From positions 62,948,991 through 63,012,990 of the forward strand of contig NC_079149.1 in assembly GCF_945859685.1 (NCBI RefSeq): 64,000 nt of DNA, written 5' to 3'. The notes beneath the pieces were generated by a model that worked only from the letters and a program-made list of their open reading frames with translations, was not told where the DNA came from and searched no databases. Below are positions 11,201 to 26,200 of the stretch, in pieces (position 1 is the first letter of the stretch; the number at the start of each line of letters is the position of its first letter). The translations under genes and the position numbers were made by a program. This DNA is from Eupeodes corollae (Eukaryota > Arthropoda > Insecta > Diptera > Syrphidae).

Positions 11201-14200
11201 AGCAGGACAACGACCCTAAGCACACATCCAAATCTGCTCAAAAGTATTTTAAAGACCAAAAATCAGCGTATTGGAGTGGCCATCCCAATTGCCTGACTTA
11301 AATAACATAGAACATTTTGGGGAGGTTTAAAATGCGCGGTTGGGAAACATTTAACAAAAAATTAAACCGCACTGTGGAGAATGGTACAATATTTTAATTG
11401 ACAGACGCCGACGAAAAGTTGAAAAGTTTCATAAAACAAAATTGTAAATGCGTTTCCAATTTAGTTTTTATCTAAAACAAGAGCCAGGTATTAAGTCTCG
11501 TCTAAGAATTTTAATTGGATAACTTTAATATAATGAGGGTTAAAAAATGGAATCTTGTATCTCCTCGAAAATAAGACTAAATAGGTTTTATGTGGGTTAA
11601 CACCCAGTCCACACCGATCAGCCCAAAAGATTAGTCTGTCTAAGGTATTTTGAAACAGTTGTTTTATGATGTTACGAGTAAGATGCTTTCCTGAAACTGC
11701 TATAGCAACGTCGTCCGCATAAGTGATCACTGTGAAATCCTCCACATCCAGACTAGTTGGGATTTCATTTATCACTAGGTTCCAGAGGAGAGGAGATAGA
11801 ACACTTGCGGTTTTCCTCTACTAACGAATCGTCTGCCAAAAGAGTTGCCCAGTTTTGAGTTAATTATGCTACTAGTCAGCATTAAATGAATTAACTCCCG
11901 AAGCGAACTCCCTACAGTTAGAGATGTTAGTGCAGATGTGTCCACGTTGTTAAAGGCACCTTCGATGTCAAGGAAAGCAACCAAAGTGAACTCTTAATCA
12001 GTCCTATTCTGCTTTTCACGTGGATCGTATATTCGATTCACCCATTCGATTCCCTTTCACACTGCCTTTGCATTCTGCTATCCATCGGGTGAACTACATT
12101 ATCCTAAACCAATTTTACATTCAAATAAACAGCTGTTCGTGTAAAAACCTTCGGAATGTTCGATAAATTGTTTTGACTCATACAAAAATTAAGTTTAATT
12201 AATCCGCCTAAACAGAATAATCTGTGTAATTTATGGAAATGGGCAGTATTTGACTTTGTATTCCAAATGTAAGCAGAGGAATAAGAGAATGCTCAAACAA
12301 AGCTTCGGAGAAATGTTTAAAAGTGTCTTTCTTGCACTTAAAATGTTAATATTCTTTTATTTATAAAAAAAATATTCTTAATTTAGCAATAAATTAGTTG
12401 TCTCTTACATTTTGCTTATAAAAATTAAAAAACGAGACATCAAATGAAAAATCCGCTACATTTTATATGCGGATCTGAGTTGTATGGAATGAATGCTTTC
12501 ACGTGAATAGAAGAATACCGCGCAGTATTACCGACGTTACCAACATACACAGATTCACTTCGAATGAATAGTAGAATAATGATTAGTGAAAATTCTAGTA
12601 AAACTCCTCCCGATGAATAGCAGAATAGGCCTGTATGATGGAGGGCATATTCGTGTAACGCTGTTTCTACCGATTTACCACCGAATACTTATAGTCGTAA
12701 ATCTTTAGGATTGACTTGCGAGCACCACTAAGGGCCAGGCTATTTATAATAATTTTTAAATTCAGAATAGCTTTGCATTTAATTTAATTTTTTTAATCTG
12801 TGTATCTATTTGTTCCTTTTTTACATTTTTGAATTTTAAATATTTCAAGTTATATTTAACTATTGATAATGGGCAATGTTAGTTTGAAAGAAAAAAAACA
12901 TGAAAATGAAGAAATTGAAAAAATCTTTTAAGTCAGTACAAAATTGAATTTTTATAACTCTGCTTGGTGTTTCTATTTTAATGTCCATATCTGTATTAAA
13001 AACAAAGCCTTAGGATTGTGAAGATGAGGCAACATAGGAAAGGAAGCTCGTCAAAAATTATGCTATTTTTTATAACGATATAACAATAGCCCAAATTATT
13101 AATACTCACTAAGATCAGGGTTGCAATTTTTTGTAATTCAAAAAACATTAAAACATGAGTCTGTAAATGACTTGTGCATTTAAAAAAATAATTAAAAATA
13201 TAGTAAGTGACTTCTGAATTTAAAAAAATTGAATTCATAAGCTACAAAGTGCCTTATGAATTCACAACTTAGCAAGTGATTTATGAATTAAACAACATAA
13301 ACTTGTGACTTGTGAATAAAAAAATAATAATTCGCAGTGACTTATCGTATACAAAGAATGAATGTTATGAGCAAGTAAGTGACTTATGAATCAAACTGAT
13401 GTAGTCTTTACGGACTTTTCGAAGGCTTTCGATAGGGTCAACCATTGTATACTATTAAAAAAGATGGAATGTAGCGGATTCCATTCTAATAGTTTAAAAT
13501 GGTTTGCGTCCTATCTCATAGGTAGAACACAGTTTGTCCGCGTTAATGATTTACTTTCTGAAGTGATTCATGTAACTTCTGGTGTTCCTCAAGGAAGTCA
13601 CTTGGGACCCCTTCTATTCCTGATATTAATCAATGACATACCAACGGTTATCAACAATTCTCTCTGCCTAATGTTTGCGGATGATATCAAAATTGTCCGC
13701 TGTATCATATCCTTGGACGATTGTCTTTTACTTCAAAGTGATCTTGAGCGCTTATCTGTATGGTGCACTGCTAACCAGCTTTTCTTAAATGTTTCTAAAT
13801 GCCAATCTTTATCTTTACCTCGTAGTCTTAGTCCAATTTGTTTTGAATACGAAATAAATAAAACAAAATTACTAAGCTTAAAGAAAAGAAAGACCTAGGT
13901 GTAATATTTGATTACAAACTAAACTTCAACTCCCATATTGATTTTGTTGTTGCTAAAGCAAATACTGGCATAGGTTTGTGGTTCGCAACTCAAAAGAGTT
14001 TAAAGATCCATTTACCCTTCGGTCATTATTTTATGCTTATGTGAGATCTTCCCTAGAATACTGCTCAGTAATTTGGAATCCTTTTTATAAAACTCACTGT
14101 TTAAGAATTGAAAGAATTCAGAAAAAGTTTTCGTGAATTGTAGTTCACCGACTAAATTGGAACATTGAAATGCCTCCTTATGAAACCAAATGTAAACTGC

Positions 14201-17200
14201 TTGGTCTAACACCACTTGATATTCGCCGTCGGTATTTTTCAGTGGTTTTCATACGTGGTATTATTACTTCTCATATAAACTGCCCTTAACTTTTGTCCTT
14301 AGTCGATATATGTATATGCTCCGTATAGGCAAACGCGATCTTGTACTCTATTTCATGAACCCTATCATAGAGTAAACTATGGTTTCAATGAGCCTCTAAC
14401 TCGATGCATTAGAGAATCTAATATCATTTGTAATCATGTTGACTTCTTTTCCTACCAAAGTCGAGAAACTTTTAAAAAATATTTATTATATTTATTTCTT
14501 AACTCCTACACTGGTGGTTCAAGTTTTAGCCTTACATAATTAGATATTTTTATTTATATTTCACTTCTTTATTACTAAAGTTAAAACCTTGTTTCTGAAG
14601 TCTGTAAGATTATATTTTATTTGTTAATTATATTATATTAATCTGCTTGATGAATAAATAAATAAAAAAAAAGTTGGAGAGTTGTCGTTTTTGCAGTCCC
14701 TGTAAATTAATTCCATGAGAAGCAATATCGATAAGATATTTGAACATCAAATCGACACCCACCATTTCTTCATCGATTTCAAGGCCGCATATGACAGCAT
14801 TTACAGGGACGAGCTGTAAAAAGCCATGTCTAGTTTTGGCATTCCTACCAAACTCGTGCTTTTGTGCAGGATACCCATTAAGAAATCGTGTTGCTCCTTA
14901 AAAGTTGGAAACAACTTAAAAGAACTTTTCGAGGTAAAAAAGGTGATAAGATTCTTAACATCGTTCTTGAATGAATAGTGCAGAGCTCCACCTCAACGCT
15001 CTACCTTTAAAAACTTTATCCAATTAATCTGAAGAACTCAGCGTGTTAATGGGTTTGTGAGTATTGAGGCCGAGGGGTCAAAAATGGGTTTAACGGTTAA
15101 TGATGGCAAAACAAAGTACATGTTCTCATCAAGAAAGGACCTATGACACCGACGGGCCGGTCAAAACGTCGTCATCGACAGACGTAACTTTGAGATAGTT
15201 AAGGACTTTGTCTACCTAGGCTCCGTTATGAACACAGAAAACAACACCAGCTCTGAGATCAACCGAAGCATTACTCTTGCTAACTGCTGTTTCTTTGGGC
15301 AAAGAAGACCGTCATCATCATCGGTGCAGAAGCATGGTCTATGATGAAAGCACTTTCTCGAGAGAAAAGTTCTTCGCGTGATCTACGGTCCCGTATGAAT
15401 AGAAGGTAAGTGGAGGAGAAGATGGAACGATGTACTGGCAGTACAGCGAAACAGAATTAGCCAGAAGGACAAAAGAGCACATGGAAACCAATGCTTCGGC
15501 TTGGAAGGTCTTCGAAATTAACTTTACAATGTTAAATTGATACAAAACTCTACCTCAAGAAAATGTACTTTATCAAAATTAAATATCTGACAAAAACTTT
15601 GTTATTGACATTTTCACAAATGCCAATGCAATGTTTTGAAATATTTAACATATGAGTTGTTTTTAATTATTCATGAAAGCAGACTTACTAGTATCTCTCA
15701 TAATGTCGTACGTATGTTTACGGTAAGATATATCGAATCGATAATCATTTTTATACTATTGTGTACTTCAAATCAGCTTCTTATGACCATTATACTACTC
15801 TAACAATTTTTACACATACTCTAACCTAAATACTCAGTTAATTTTAATATTATAATTTGGAAATGGAAAGGAGCAAAATTATTCTCATACCTTATTTTAT
15901 ATTCAATATTTGAATAAGTCCAAGTTTTATTGTGAATAATAGGATTTAAACACGAGCTCTCCAAAACAGTATCACCCTTTTTGTAATTACGAGTAAACAC
16001 TGCATGCCTTATAGCCATCAAGCCAAGGCCCAAATAACTGTGTGTGAAAACATGTATTTGCTTGTTGACTGTTTGTACTGGATGTATGTATTTTTCATAA
16101 ATTGGAACTTGTTCTGGGTCAGGTACGGAAAATGTAACCTGAGTACTGCCACCACCCAAATCCAAAGCGGCGGCTTGGTTTGCTTTAGCTAAACGTCCTA
16201 GCAAGAAATTAACTGTGAACCACGAGAATATTCCTTCATCTGTACCATCCATAATTTCAACGGCATTTTCGTTCACATTAAACTCAGATTTTGCAAACAA
16301 ATCTCGCACAGCGTTCAGCAGATTTTCTGCTTTTACTTGTGGCAGCAATCTGAGTCCTGCAGTAGCTTTCAACACCAATGGTGTATCAGACCATTTTTCT
16401 TTGGGAATAAAAGCTTTAGCTTCATCTAGAAGCAGTTTTATAGTGTTTGCTCCCTTCACCGGAGAATCGGCGAATGAAGAGAGACCCGGTTTTCGCTCCT
16501 TGAAGATTTCTTCATCTAAAATCAGTTTATGGTCTGAAAAAAATACAAAAATCAATTTAGTTCCTTGTGCAACGTTCGCAAGTGCCAGATCATTACCAAT
16601 AAGACTCCTATGGAACTTGTAAGCCAAGACTCTGCTTCCGGTCGATCCAGCGTCAATAATGATGGCATACTGTGTCTTATCATAACCAAATTTAGATGCA
16701 ATCCTTTCAAAAATAGGACTCATGGAATCCATATAAACTCCTTAAATAAAACATTTTATTAAAACCATAATCTCAATCACATAAAGAAAAATGAGTCTAC
16801 TTACCTAAAACAATTAATAGCAGGAAAGCAGATACTATCAAACAGAGGAACGAAAGTTTAAGATTGCTCGTTGCTTTTCCTGAAGGTCCTGAGGACTTTC
16901 TTCGGCTTGTTGCCCTTTCAAACGATTCATTCTGGTTGAGCTAAAAAAGAAACATAATTTTATGAGAGAGCAATCGCATAATTAAGAACTAACAAGTCTG
17001 TATTCAATTTCCATGACACTACACTTATGTATATTAATTTTGTATTGATTATTCACGTCAACAAATTATTTTTCTAAATTACATTTTAATAAAAGAAATA
17101 AGAAAATTATTACAATATTCAAGTATCGTAATCGTAATAATCAAAATAAAATATCAGTAATCTTAATTTTGCCCACGTTACCAAAGACTAGATGACTCAG

Positions 17201-20200
17201 ATAAGTTAATATTAAGACAGACTTCTTTAGGGGAAATTTATTTAAATTAAGGGATTTTTATGTGGTGCGTTCATGATTCTCATGAAAGAAATCTCTCTGT
17301 CAATTTTACGAAGAATTGTGAAAAAGTGGTGGATAGGTGGATTTTTAAATTCCTTGTTGAACGAGTTGGATAGCTGTATTGAGAAAGCTGTCAAAAAATA
17401 AAAACAACTTTCAGCTGTTCACAAAAAGCAGAGAAACATTTAAGCTTCGAAATCAAAATTGTTGTGAGATAAAACATTTAATTAATAAGAGATAACCTTA
17501 ATCTGTAATCTATGTTAAAATTCCTCTTAGCTCAATTGGAATTCTATACGTTAATAATTACTTCCTAAAATTCGGAGGCAAATAGCTTCTTCATCGTCTA
17601 TTATGTACAGAACATCCTCAAATACAACTTCAACTAACATTTTGTATCTTTTTGTTTACCAACAAATATAAAATTCTTAAATCAATTTTCAAGTTTCTTG
17701 AAATTCAACCATGTGTTGAATCAGCTGTTCTGTCAGATACCCACATAGCCCATAAATTCCTTTTTATCTCAGCTGTTTTTGATCAGCTGTTATTTTACAC
17801 GTAAAACACTAACAAAAAGGTATCCGGTTACCCTTCTATCTGAGATTGAACTCAACCAATTTTAAAGCTGATTGCTTAAAACCTAGCAATCAAATTAGTT
17901 TTGCATTTCTTTTCTTTCTCTTTGAATAGTGGCGAATGAGAAATAGAATCATTAAATTTTGTTCCCAGATTTTTGAAATCAAAACAGAGAAATTTGTATG
18001 CGAAATTTTGTTTATATTTCTGAAAATGCGTAAATCTCTGATCTTTGAAATATAAACTGACCAATTTTTGTACGAGGTTTCTTATGAGGCGATCACATAT
18101 TTGTATTATGTGCAGAATCCTTAGGCTAGGCGCGCACATGCAACTTTTTCAAAAACATTATTCAACGATTTAGTTGAATGTCCGCGCAGTTACCTATAAT
18201 TCCTTGGGACAAAAACTAAGGAATTGGTTTGAGGCCGTCTAGTTTGTGTCAAAACACGAACTAGAAAGTTGTTCAAATGGGCGCCAGAATGGTTTTCGCA
18301 TGTGTGCGGACTCTCATATAAGTCTATAGTGCTCAGTTTAGAAACCAAATAGTTTCGAAACTAAAAGTTGCATGTGCGCGCCTAGCCTTTTAGATACTAA
18401 CTACATAATTCCTATTTCCTAACTAATACTTATTGTATTAGTATAAATGCAAAAAGGGGTAAATCTGCCGAAAAATCCATATCTGCAGATTTGATCTTAA
18501 ATCAATATATTTTGTCCTATGGAATGTAAAAACATGGGGATTTTGTATTTTGACAGATCTGGATTTACCCATGAAAGGCGATTTAAATTAAGAGTGTCAA
18601 AATAGTTATAACGAGATATGTATGTATACATAAATCAAAGCAATTCGTTGAAGTATTTATTTTGCCCTATTTTTTTTATATTTTTTGGGTGGCTGATATT
18701 TCAAGTGTGTAAGTTGTATTCCACCAAGAAGCATACATCATATAATTTTTTAAAGTTTTTGAGAAACTAACATGTTGTGAGTTTTTTAGAAAATCACAAA
18801 ATCAAATCCAGCTCGAGTTATGATCTTATTATATAAGGCAATTAAAAGGTTTCCAAAGCAAGTATGTCAAATATGTTTGATGGATGTCAACATATTTTGC
18901 TGATTTGGCATAAAATAAATAAATAATTGAAAATATAAACGCACTTGTATTAAGCCTGAAGCAAATTAAAAAAAAATAGGATTACTTTTATGAGCAAAGC
19001 GATATTTTGCCTTATTGAAATTCTGTTATATATTTCCGTAACAAAGAATGAATTTTATATGAATTGTTATTTTGGTGTTTGTCTTGACAAATGAAAATAT
19101 GTAACCTTTAAAAAGATGAACTGCCAGAAATTCTAACATCCAAAAAATCTTTAAAAAATCAAACAAGAACCAACAACGCCCAGTTCTCAAAGTTGGTGGA
19201 GCTAATGGAGGTAAACTCCGAAATTGCCAAGGGTGTCGGGACGTTTGGATCATCAAAAAAAATCAAGCCCAATATTGGCATTCGTTTGCACTTGAGCTAA
19301 ACGCATTGGGACCTCCTATACGAGAGGGTAAAGAGTGGCGCAAGGTCTGTAAGAAAGAATACTACAAAACGGTTTTAGAAAATTAAATTTCAAAGGTTTG
19401 GCTGGACTATAAATTAAAACTGAAGAAGAAAATCGCGACAAATAAAAAGGATGTAGTCGCAACAGGTGGAGGACCTTTTCGGCAGTTGTCTTTGTTCCCT
19501 TTGGAACAGACAGTTGACAATTTGCTAAGTTTAGCAGGCTGTTAATCCAATGGGTAATACGTTTGGAACATTCAAATGCAACAGTGGAACAACCCGACTC
19601 AAATGATGCAGGCACTGAAGTTGAACATGCTCTCATGGTAATGACATCAGCCCAGTCAACAAAAATCAACGAATGTCGTAGAAGCATTGGAAAGTTTGTG
19701 GATGAACGAGTCAAACTCCTCCAAAAACAAACGTAGACTCAAGAAAAAATTCTTGTTGCGTCGGATTCCATTCAAAAATCCCTTTCCGAAATGGCAAGAT
19801 ATTCAAGAGAGAATTATGAACTTAATAAGGAACATGTTGAGTTACTCAAAGGAAAGGAAAAACGGAAAGAGAGAAAATGTATAGAAGGCGCAACAACATA
19901 AAGATCTTCTGGATTTGAAAATAAACAAACGAATGTAAATTACAATACCACCTAAAAAAGTATAAGAAAGTAAAACTAAGTACAAATGTATATAAATGTT
20001 TGAAATCGTTTTTTATTTTTTTTTTCTCTAAACTAAATTTGTTATTTATTTTATAAGTTTCATTAGATATTTTGATTTTATTAATATTTAACATCTGTGT
20101 ATAATTATGAATTTTTAATAGATTTTTTTTTAACATCTTTACTCCATTATTCTACTGCATCTTATATTATTAGAGAAATCGTAGGGCGCACGCAAGTTTT

Positions 20201-23200
20201 AAAATTGGTGGAATTGCAGAACTTTGAGTCGTTTGAAATTATGAACTTATCTGACTTAAAGCATATTTAAATGCGTGTTTAATTTTATCAAAGTAATTGT
20301 ATATTTTATTACAAATTATCTGGTACTTCCCGTGGGTTTGAAGCATCTCTTAAACTTCTCCCCAATCTGCAGATCATGATTTTTTCTTCTTTATTTGTTA
20401 CTTCTTCATTTTCATCCTCGAAAAACAATTCAACGCAGCTAATCATATTTATTTGTATTTACTTTTTTCACAAAAAAAACAATATTCTTCAATCTGACTT
20501 TATAAATATTTATGACAATGAATGACATTTCATTTCCAGTTTTTAAAGTTGGCGGTTTTGTTTTCAAAGACGAACTACGGAGTTCGCCATTGGTAATACC
20601 ACCAAACTGTTATTTCGCCGAAACATTCGACTTTAGGCGAATTTTCAACTCGTGACTCGTGAGTGATAATACGCCCTTTTAACTTATGTTTGCAAATCGT
20701 AAATTGTAATATATAGCGGTACAACAAATGGTCGTTATTTACACACCTTTATTATTCATTTTGAATGACAGTTGATTCTCTAAACTGATTTTGTTTTCCA
20801 AATGTCATAACCGAATTGTATAAAATATACTGCTGAATACCATTTACTAAATGTCTTTGTTTTTAATAGAAAATTCATAACAGAATGTGCCCAAACATTC
20901 ATAGCAGAATAAAACAACTCACCAAATATTTCAAATTATGTATACCAATAATGACCTTCTATGCCCTTCTTATTTTTTTTTTTTTTTGTTAACTCTCTTT
21001 AATATTGTTTCAGTTCAAAAATTATAATCTATTATTATTATTATTAAAACGAGAGATGATTTTTCTATCAAGATTTTTTTTTAATCCATAATCGTGACCC
21101 TCAGAAAATTTATCAAATTGAGTGCTTTTTCTTATCCCAAAATCTTGAAAATATTGATATCGTGTTATTAGTTTTCATTTTTGATTGATTTTTAACTTCT
21201 AATCAAATTAAAGGTAAATAAGGTCACGAGGTTTCACAAATCGAAATTTGGATTCTTTAGTTAACACTCGAAGGATACCAGCCAGTATACCCATTAACAA
21301 AAGATAAGAAACTATATTCCTATTGGTTATTACATTTTTGTGCCATCAGCAATCAATGTTAAAATCTATCATTTATATGCAATAAATAGGCTATTAAAAA
21401 TTCACATCATGATTTAGAGTAACAATATCTCATGACAATTAGTGATTTTAATTTTAAGACTAGACATTTAAACTCTTTTTCTATTGTACTGAAAATAAGT
21501 TATAGCTTAAAATGTTTGTCACTCTCGAGTTATCTTGAATTTCAATTAAGGACAGTCTTCTCCTCAAAACGTTGGCATAAAGTAATGACAAGAATGAAAT
21601 GTTTTTTTTTTTTATATCTACAAGACCCATGACTAGCATTTTAGAAAATGAGACAATCTTTTAACTTAAAACAAGTATCTTATCTTATCTACTTGTATCT
21701 ATAGATAGGTGATCAGCATTTTTGTGTATTATTATATGTGTTGAAACTTTAAATACGCATCGAGATTATCTATCTTGAAATTTGAAACATTATATCAAAA
21801 AATGAGTATAGAAAAATAAAAATTAATAAACAAATTTGAAATTAAACTTTTGATCCATGATTTTGCTATAAAATTCTTTCCTACTCGTCTTTTAAAAAAA
21901 GCGAGAATTACAGTAAACAATATTTTCGTTGTATTGATTTCGAATGGTGACTGTATTTTAAAATATTCATGGGAAAACGGCTAAGGATAAGCTCATCTAG
22001 GCTTGTTTTAAGGAAAATTATTATTTTCTTTTAAATATATTTGTTCAAAATAAAAAAAAACATGCCGCCAAGCTAATATTATGTTACCAAAAGCAGTATG
22101 TGAAGACAAAGAAGAAAATAAATAGCATTAGATGTAAAACAAAAAATTAGAATGTTTCACCAAAACTCATTGCTCACCGAAATTAACTACCAGGTTAAAG
22201 AATTAGATCTACACAAAAATAAAATATGTTAGAGAAAATGTTTTAGTGCGGTTAACGAAAATGAAGTATCTCATGTGATTGCTAACTTGAAATCAAAAAC
22301 TTCTTTTGGAATAGATGATTTAAGCAGCACAGTAATTAAACAAATACATGGTTTTATAACATTGTCAACTTAAGCTTGGAAAATGGGGTATTCCCAGAAT
22401 GCCTTAAAACTTCGTCTTGTTTTATCACGATACATAAAAAAGGTGACAAAACAGACCCTAATAATTACAGACCAATTACCAATTTCCGTTTTCTCAAAAA
22501 TTTTCGTAAAAATTTATAACTTAAAGAATGCTTAAGTTTCTTGGTAAATATAGAATTCTCAGCTCTTCACAATTTGGATTCATGAAGAGTGAGTCTACCG
22601 AAGTTTCAGTAGTGACTCTCTTCGAGAGCATCAATTATGAACTCGATAAATCAAATAAATCTGGTGCTCTATTTCTTGATCTGACGAAAGCATTTGACTT
22701 AGTCGACCATGAACTTCTTTTAAATAAACTTTACAGATATGGATTCAGAAGTAACATTTTTAACTGGTTCTCATCCTATCTTCAAAACAGGTCCCAGCAT
22801 GTGCGAATCGGTACAACTAAGAGTGATTTGATCGCTAGTGCATGTGTAGGCGTCCCCCAAGGGTCAGTGTTCGGGCCTTAACTTTTTATTATTTATATAA
22901 ATTCAATTTTTCAGTTGCCTTTCAAAGGAAATATGGTTGATTTTGCTGATGACTTAGCCTTTTGGTATGCTGCTTCTTCTGTTGATAGAATAAAAACCTC
23001 AATGAATAGCGATCTATCTAATTTGGCAAACTGGTTTAAGTATCATCAAGATGGTGCTGAGTAGCAAATCCAACATTATGTACTTTTCCTTGTCAAATGA
23101 AATTCCTATATTGAAAATGTTGGTCTTCTTGACGCAAGCTGTGCTCATTCTAGTTGTAACGTTTATTGCATGTCACTTAGACTCTAAACTGAACTGGAAG

Positions 23201-26200
23201 TCACATATCATGAGTGTTAAAAAAATATCTATATTGTTTTGAACAAAATCTTTCTCTTGCGAAAAATAGTACCAACAAACCTACCAACATCTATCTATTA
23301 TGCATTAGCTAACTCTCGCTTAGAATATGGTATTTCCTGATGGGGTAGTGCATTTAATAACAGCCCAGAAGAAGATCATTAGAGTAATGGTTCACAAACC
23401 TAGATGGGAACCATCATTCCCGTTATTTAAATCGCTCAATATATTACTTCTTCGGGCATTTTTATGTTTATAAGGTATTGAGACTGTTTTATCATACAAT
23501 ACAGTCAAAAGAAATGCTATAAATCACTCGTTGAAATCATCAGCGTCTGCTGTGACTATCAAAAAACTAGAACAGAGCATCTTAGATGCTTCTGTAATGT
23601 CATAGCTCCATTTATATATATTAAACTTCCAGCAGATATAAGCAACAGCAATGGCCAATGCCACATGTTCTTAAAAAATCTTAGAATTTGACTCTTTTCT
23701 TAATCAGATGTGGAAGACTTAATGCGTGTAGTAGCTTAACCTCTTTTACCACAACAACCCAAACCATAAAAAATATGGTTTTACTTGCTTTATTTAAATA
23801 TATGTCAGTCATATTCTCTCTCACATATTCCTAGCCCAATCCTAAAATCTTCATCTGATGCAAATATACCTCTACTTTTTTGTAGTGTTCTCTCACTCTC
23901 ATACAGCAATAACTTCGACGCGGTTTTTCATCTAAATTAAAAGTATATCTAATGAAAACGCACTTTTCACTGGTATCCGTACCACAAAGTGCATGATACC
24001 ATTTCATTTTATAATTCATGGTGAAAGACTATTTTCTCTTCTATAGTTTTAATAATTATTTTTATAATACATTATGTATAATTAAATACTGTTAACCTTT
24101 AAATAAGGATTTTGTTAATACTTTATGTACAAAATAAAACTAAGTTCTTAATGTAAACTTTACGCTATTAATCATTAAAATTAAACATTATTTTGCTAAG
24201 ACAATATTTGTAAACATGAAATGGAAATAAATTTAAATCTAAACATATGGACTTAGTAATCCTTGGATACGATTATGTATGATTTAAACTTTCACCTTGA
24301 TATATTAAGTTAAAGTGCTGTTACTATACGGATATTAAACAAAATTCTGTTCGTGATTGGGCCAATGGCAGTTTTAAAACATAATTCTTATCTTGCACAA
24401 ACTTTTAATGAGGCATATAAAACCAATTTATATTTTGTGCACATTCATATAGTTTGGGCCAAATAATTGAAGTGTTTAAAAGATTTATTCTTGCATAAAT
24501 TAGGAAATAAACATAAAATTGAACCCAGTAGAGTACTTTCTTGATACTATAACATTTGTATAGTTCCAGGAAGAAAACAAAACTGCTTTTTCCTAATTCT
24601 ATATCAATCAAGCATCAAGCTCCCAAAATGTGTTTCTTTACAGCGAAATTTGTAGCTGTGTTTGCTAATGTATTATTTCGTAAAAACATATTTGAAATTT
24701 TAAGATAAGCTTTATTACTCCCAAAGTTTGTGCAAAATTTTTGTACGGGAGATAGCGACATACATATTTTTCGCTTTTCGCTGTTTGATTTGTTATATAA
24801 TAAACGAAAACGCTTGTCTTACAAACTTTCTGCTTTGCAAAACTTACTAACAAATTGGATCATAATTATCCAGGAAAAAGGTTAATTTTTGCAAATAAAA
24901 AGAATTAAAACTTATTTAAAACGAAAATTATTATTGGCATTTCTAAATGTAAGGCAGTGAACATGGGATCTCAAGGATTCTGAAATTGTAGACTGTATAT
25001 CACAGTTTGTTATAGTTTTATATCATCTATTTCATCATATTTGACAATTTGACTCGTTTTTCTAACATGTTGCCCAAATCTGTACTAGTTTTTCCATGGC
25101 AGAGGATTAGTAGACTAGCATTTTAATCAAATAACCTCTTCAAGCCATTTAGATATAAATAAAATTGTGAAACATTGTTGAACAAGAAAAATTGGTTTGG
25201 GATTGCTTCTCATACAATGGTGGGATAAAACATTAATCAAAAAAATGGTGTGATAGATAAGTATTTTTACGTTGCCATTACCCAGAGAACTATGTTGGTA
25301 AAATGAGACCTTCAACCAGACAATGACCGGACTAGTAAAAAAGCTAAAGAGTGGTTTTGATTTTCAGATCATCTGACCTCAATAGGGAAACTTTTGAGAT
25401 TATGCGATGTCAAAAAGAAGTTTAAGCCCCAGTTTTGCAAAAACAGCTTTAAACACAATTGAGACTGCATGCAAAAATATTAAGAAATTCTTGTTAACAA
25501 AATAATTAAAATTTAATTAATTTTATCAATTTTTTTCATCTTTTATTTTCAACGGTCTTTTATTTTCTATTTCTATTTTTTTTTGTTTTTAACCAAATTA
25601 AAAGTCCTTTAAATTAAAAAAAAAAAAAAAAACTTGAGAAATATACAGTTCTTTTCCAATCTTTTTGCTTTTTTTTTTCTCACTTACAAACCATTATCTG
25701 TTTTAGCTAAACTAAAAGCCCATTACCAATATTTTTCTTTTTTCCTTAATTTTTTTGTTTTGACTAAACTAAAAGTCACATTTTTTATTAAACTTATAAA
25801 TACCTGTTATTGCTCGCTTTATACTATATATATATATCAAAATATACTTTAATGGTGAACATTATTTCATATGGTTCAATGTTTTCTTTTTTTTTTCCTT
25901 TGTTTTGACTAAACTAAAAGTCACATTATAAAAATAATAATTTAAAAAAAAAAATTGTTTTCTTTAATATTTATATTTATATTTACATTTTCTTTTTTTT
26001 AACTATGAAACTTATTTTGTGAAATATTCTCTCTTTTTACTCAAATTGTCCTTTTTTTGGTTGTTTATTTAATTAGTTTTTTTTTCCCGGCAGACGGCTT
26101 ATATAGCCATGCTTTGTATATCTTTTATCATGAAATATTGTACTTATAAAAAAAATTGAAAAAATAAAGAACTTATCTATCTATCTATCTATCTATTTTC

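Noticed and set aside
15821..15890. Extension of the NTPase exon 4 frame
   Set aside because: Follows a good GTATGAG donor and loses family similarity. Exon 5 continues the protein.
16215..16622. 135-codon plus-strand frame
   Set aside because: Antisense shadow of NTPase exons 3-4, which match a known family on the other strand.
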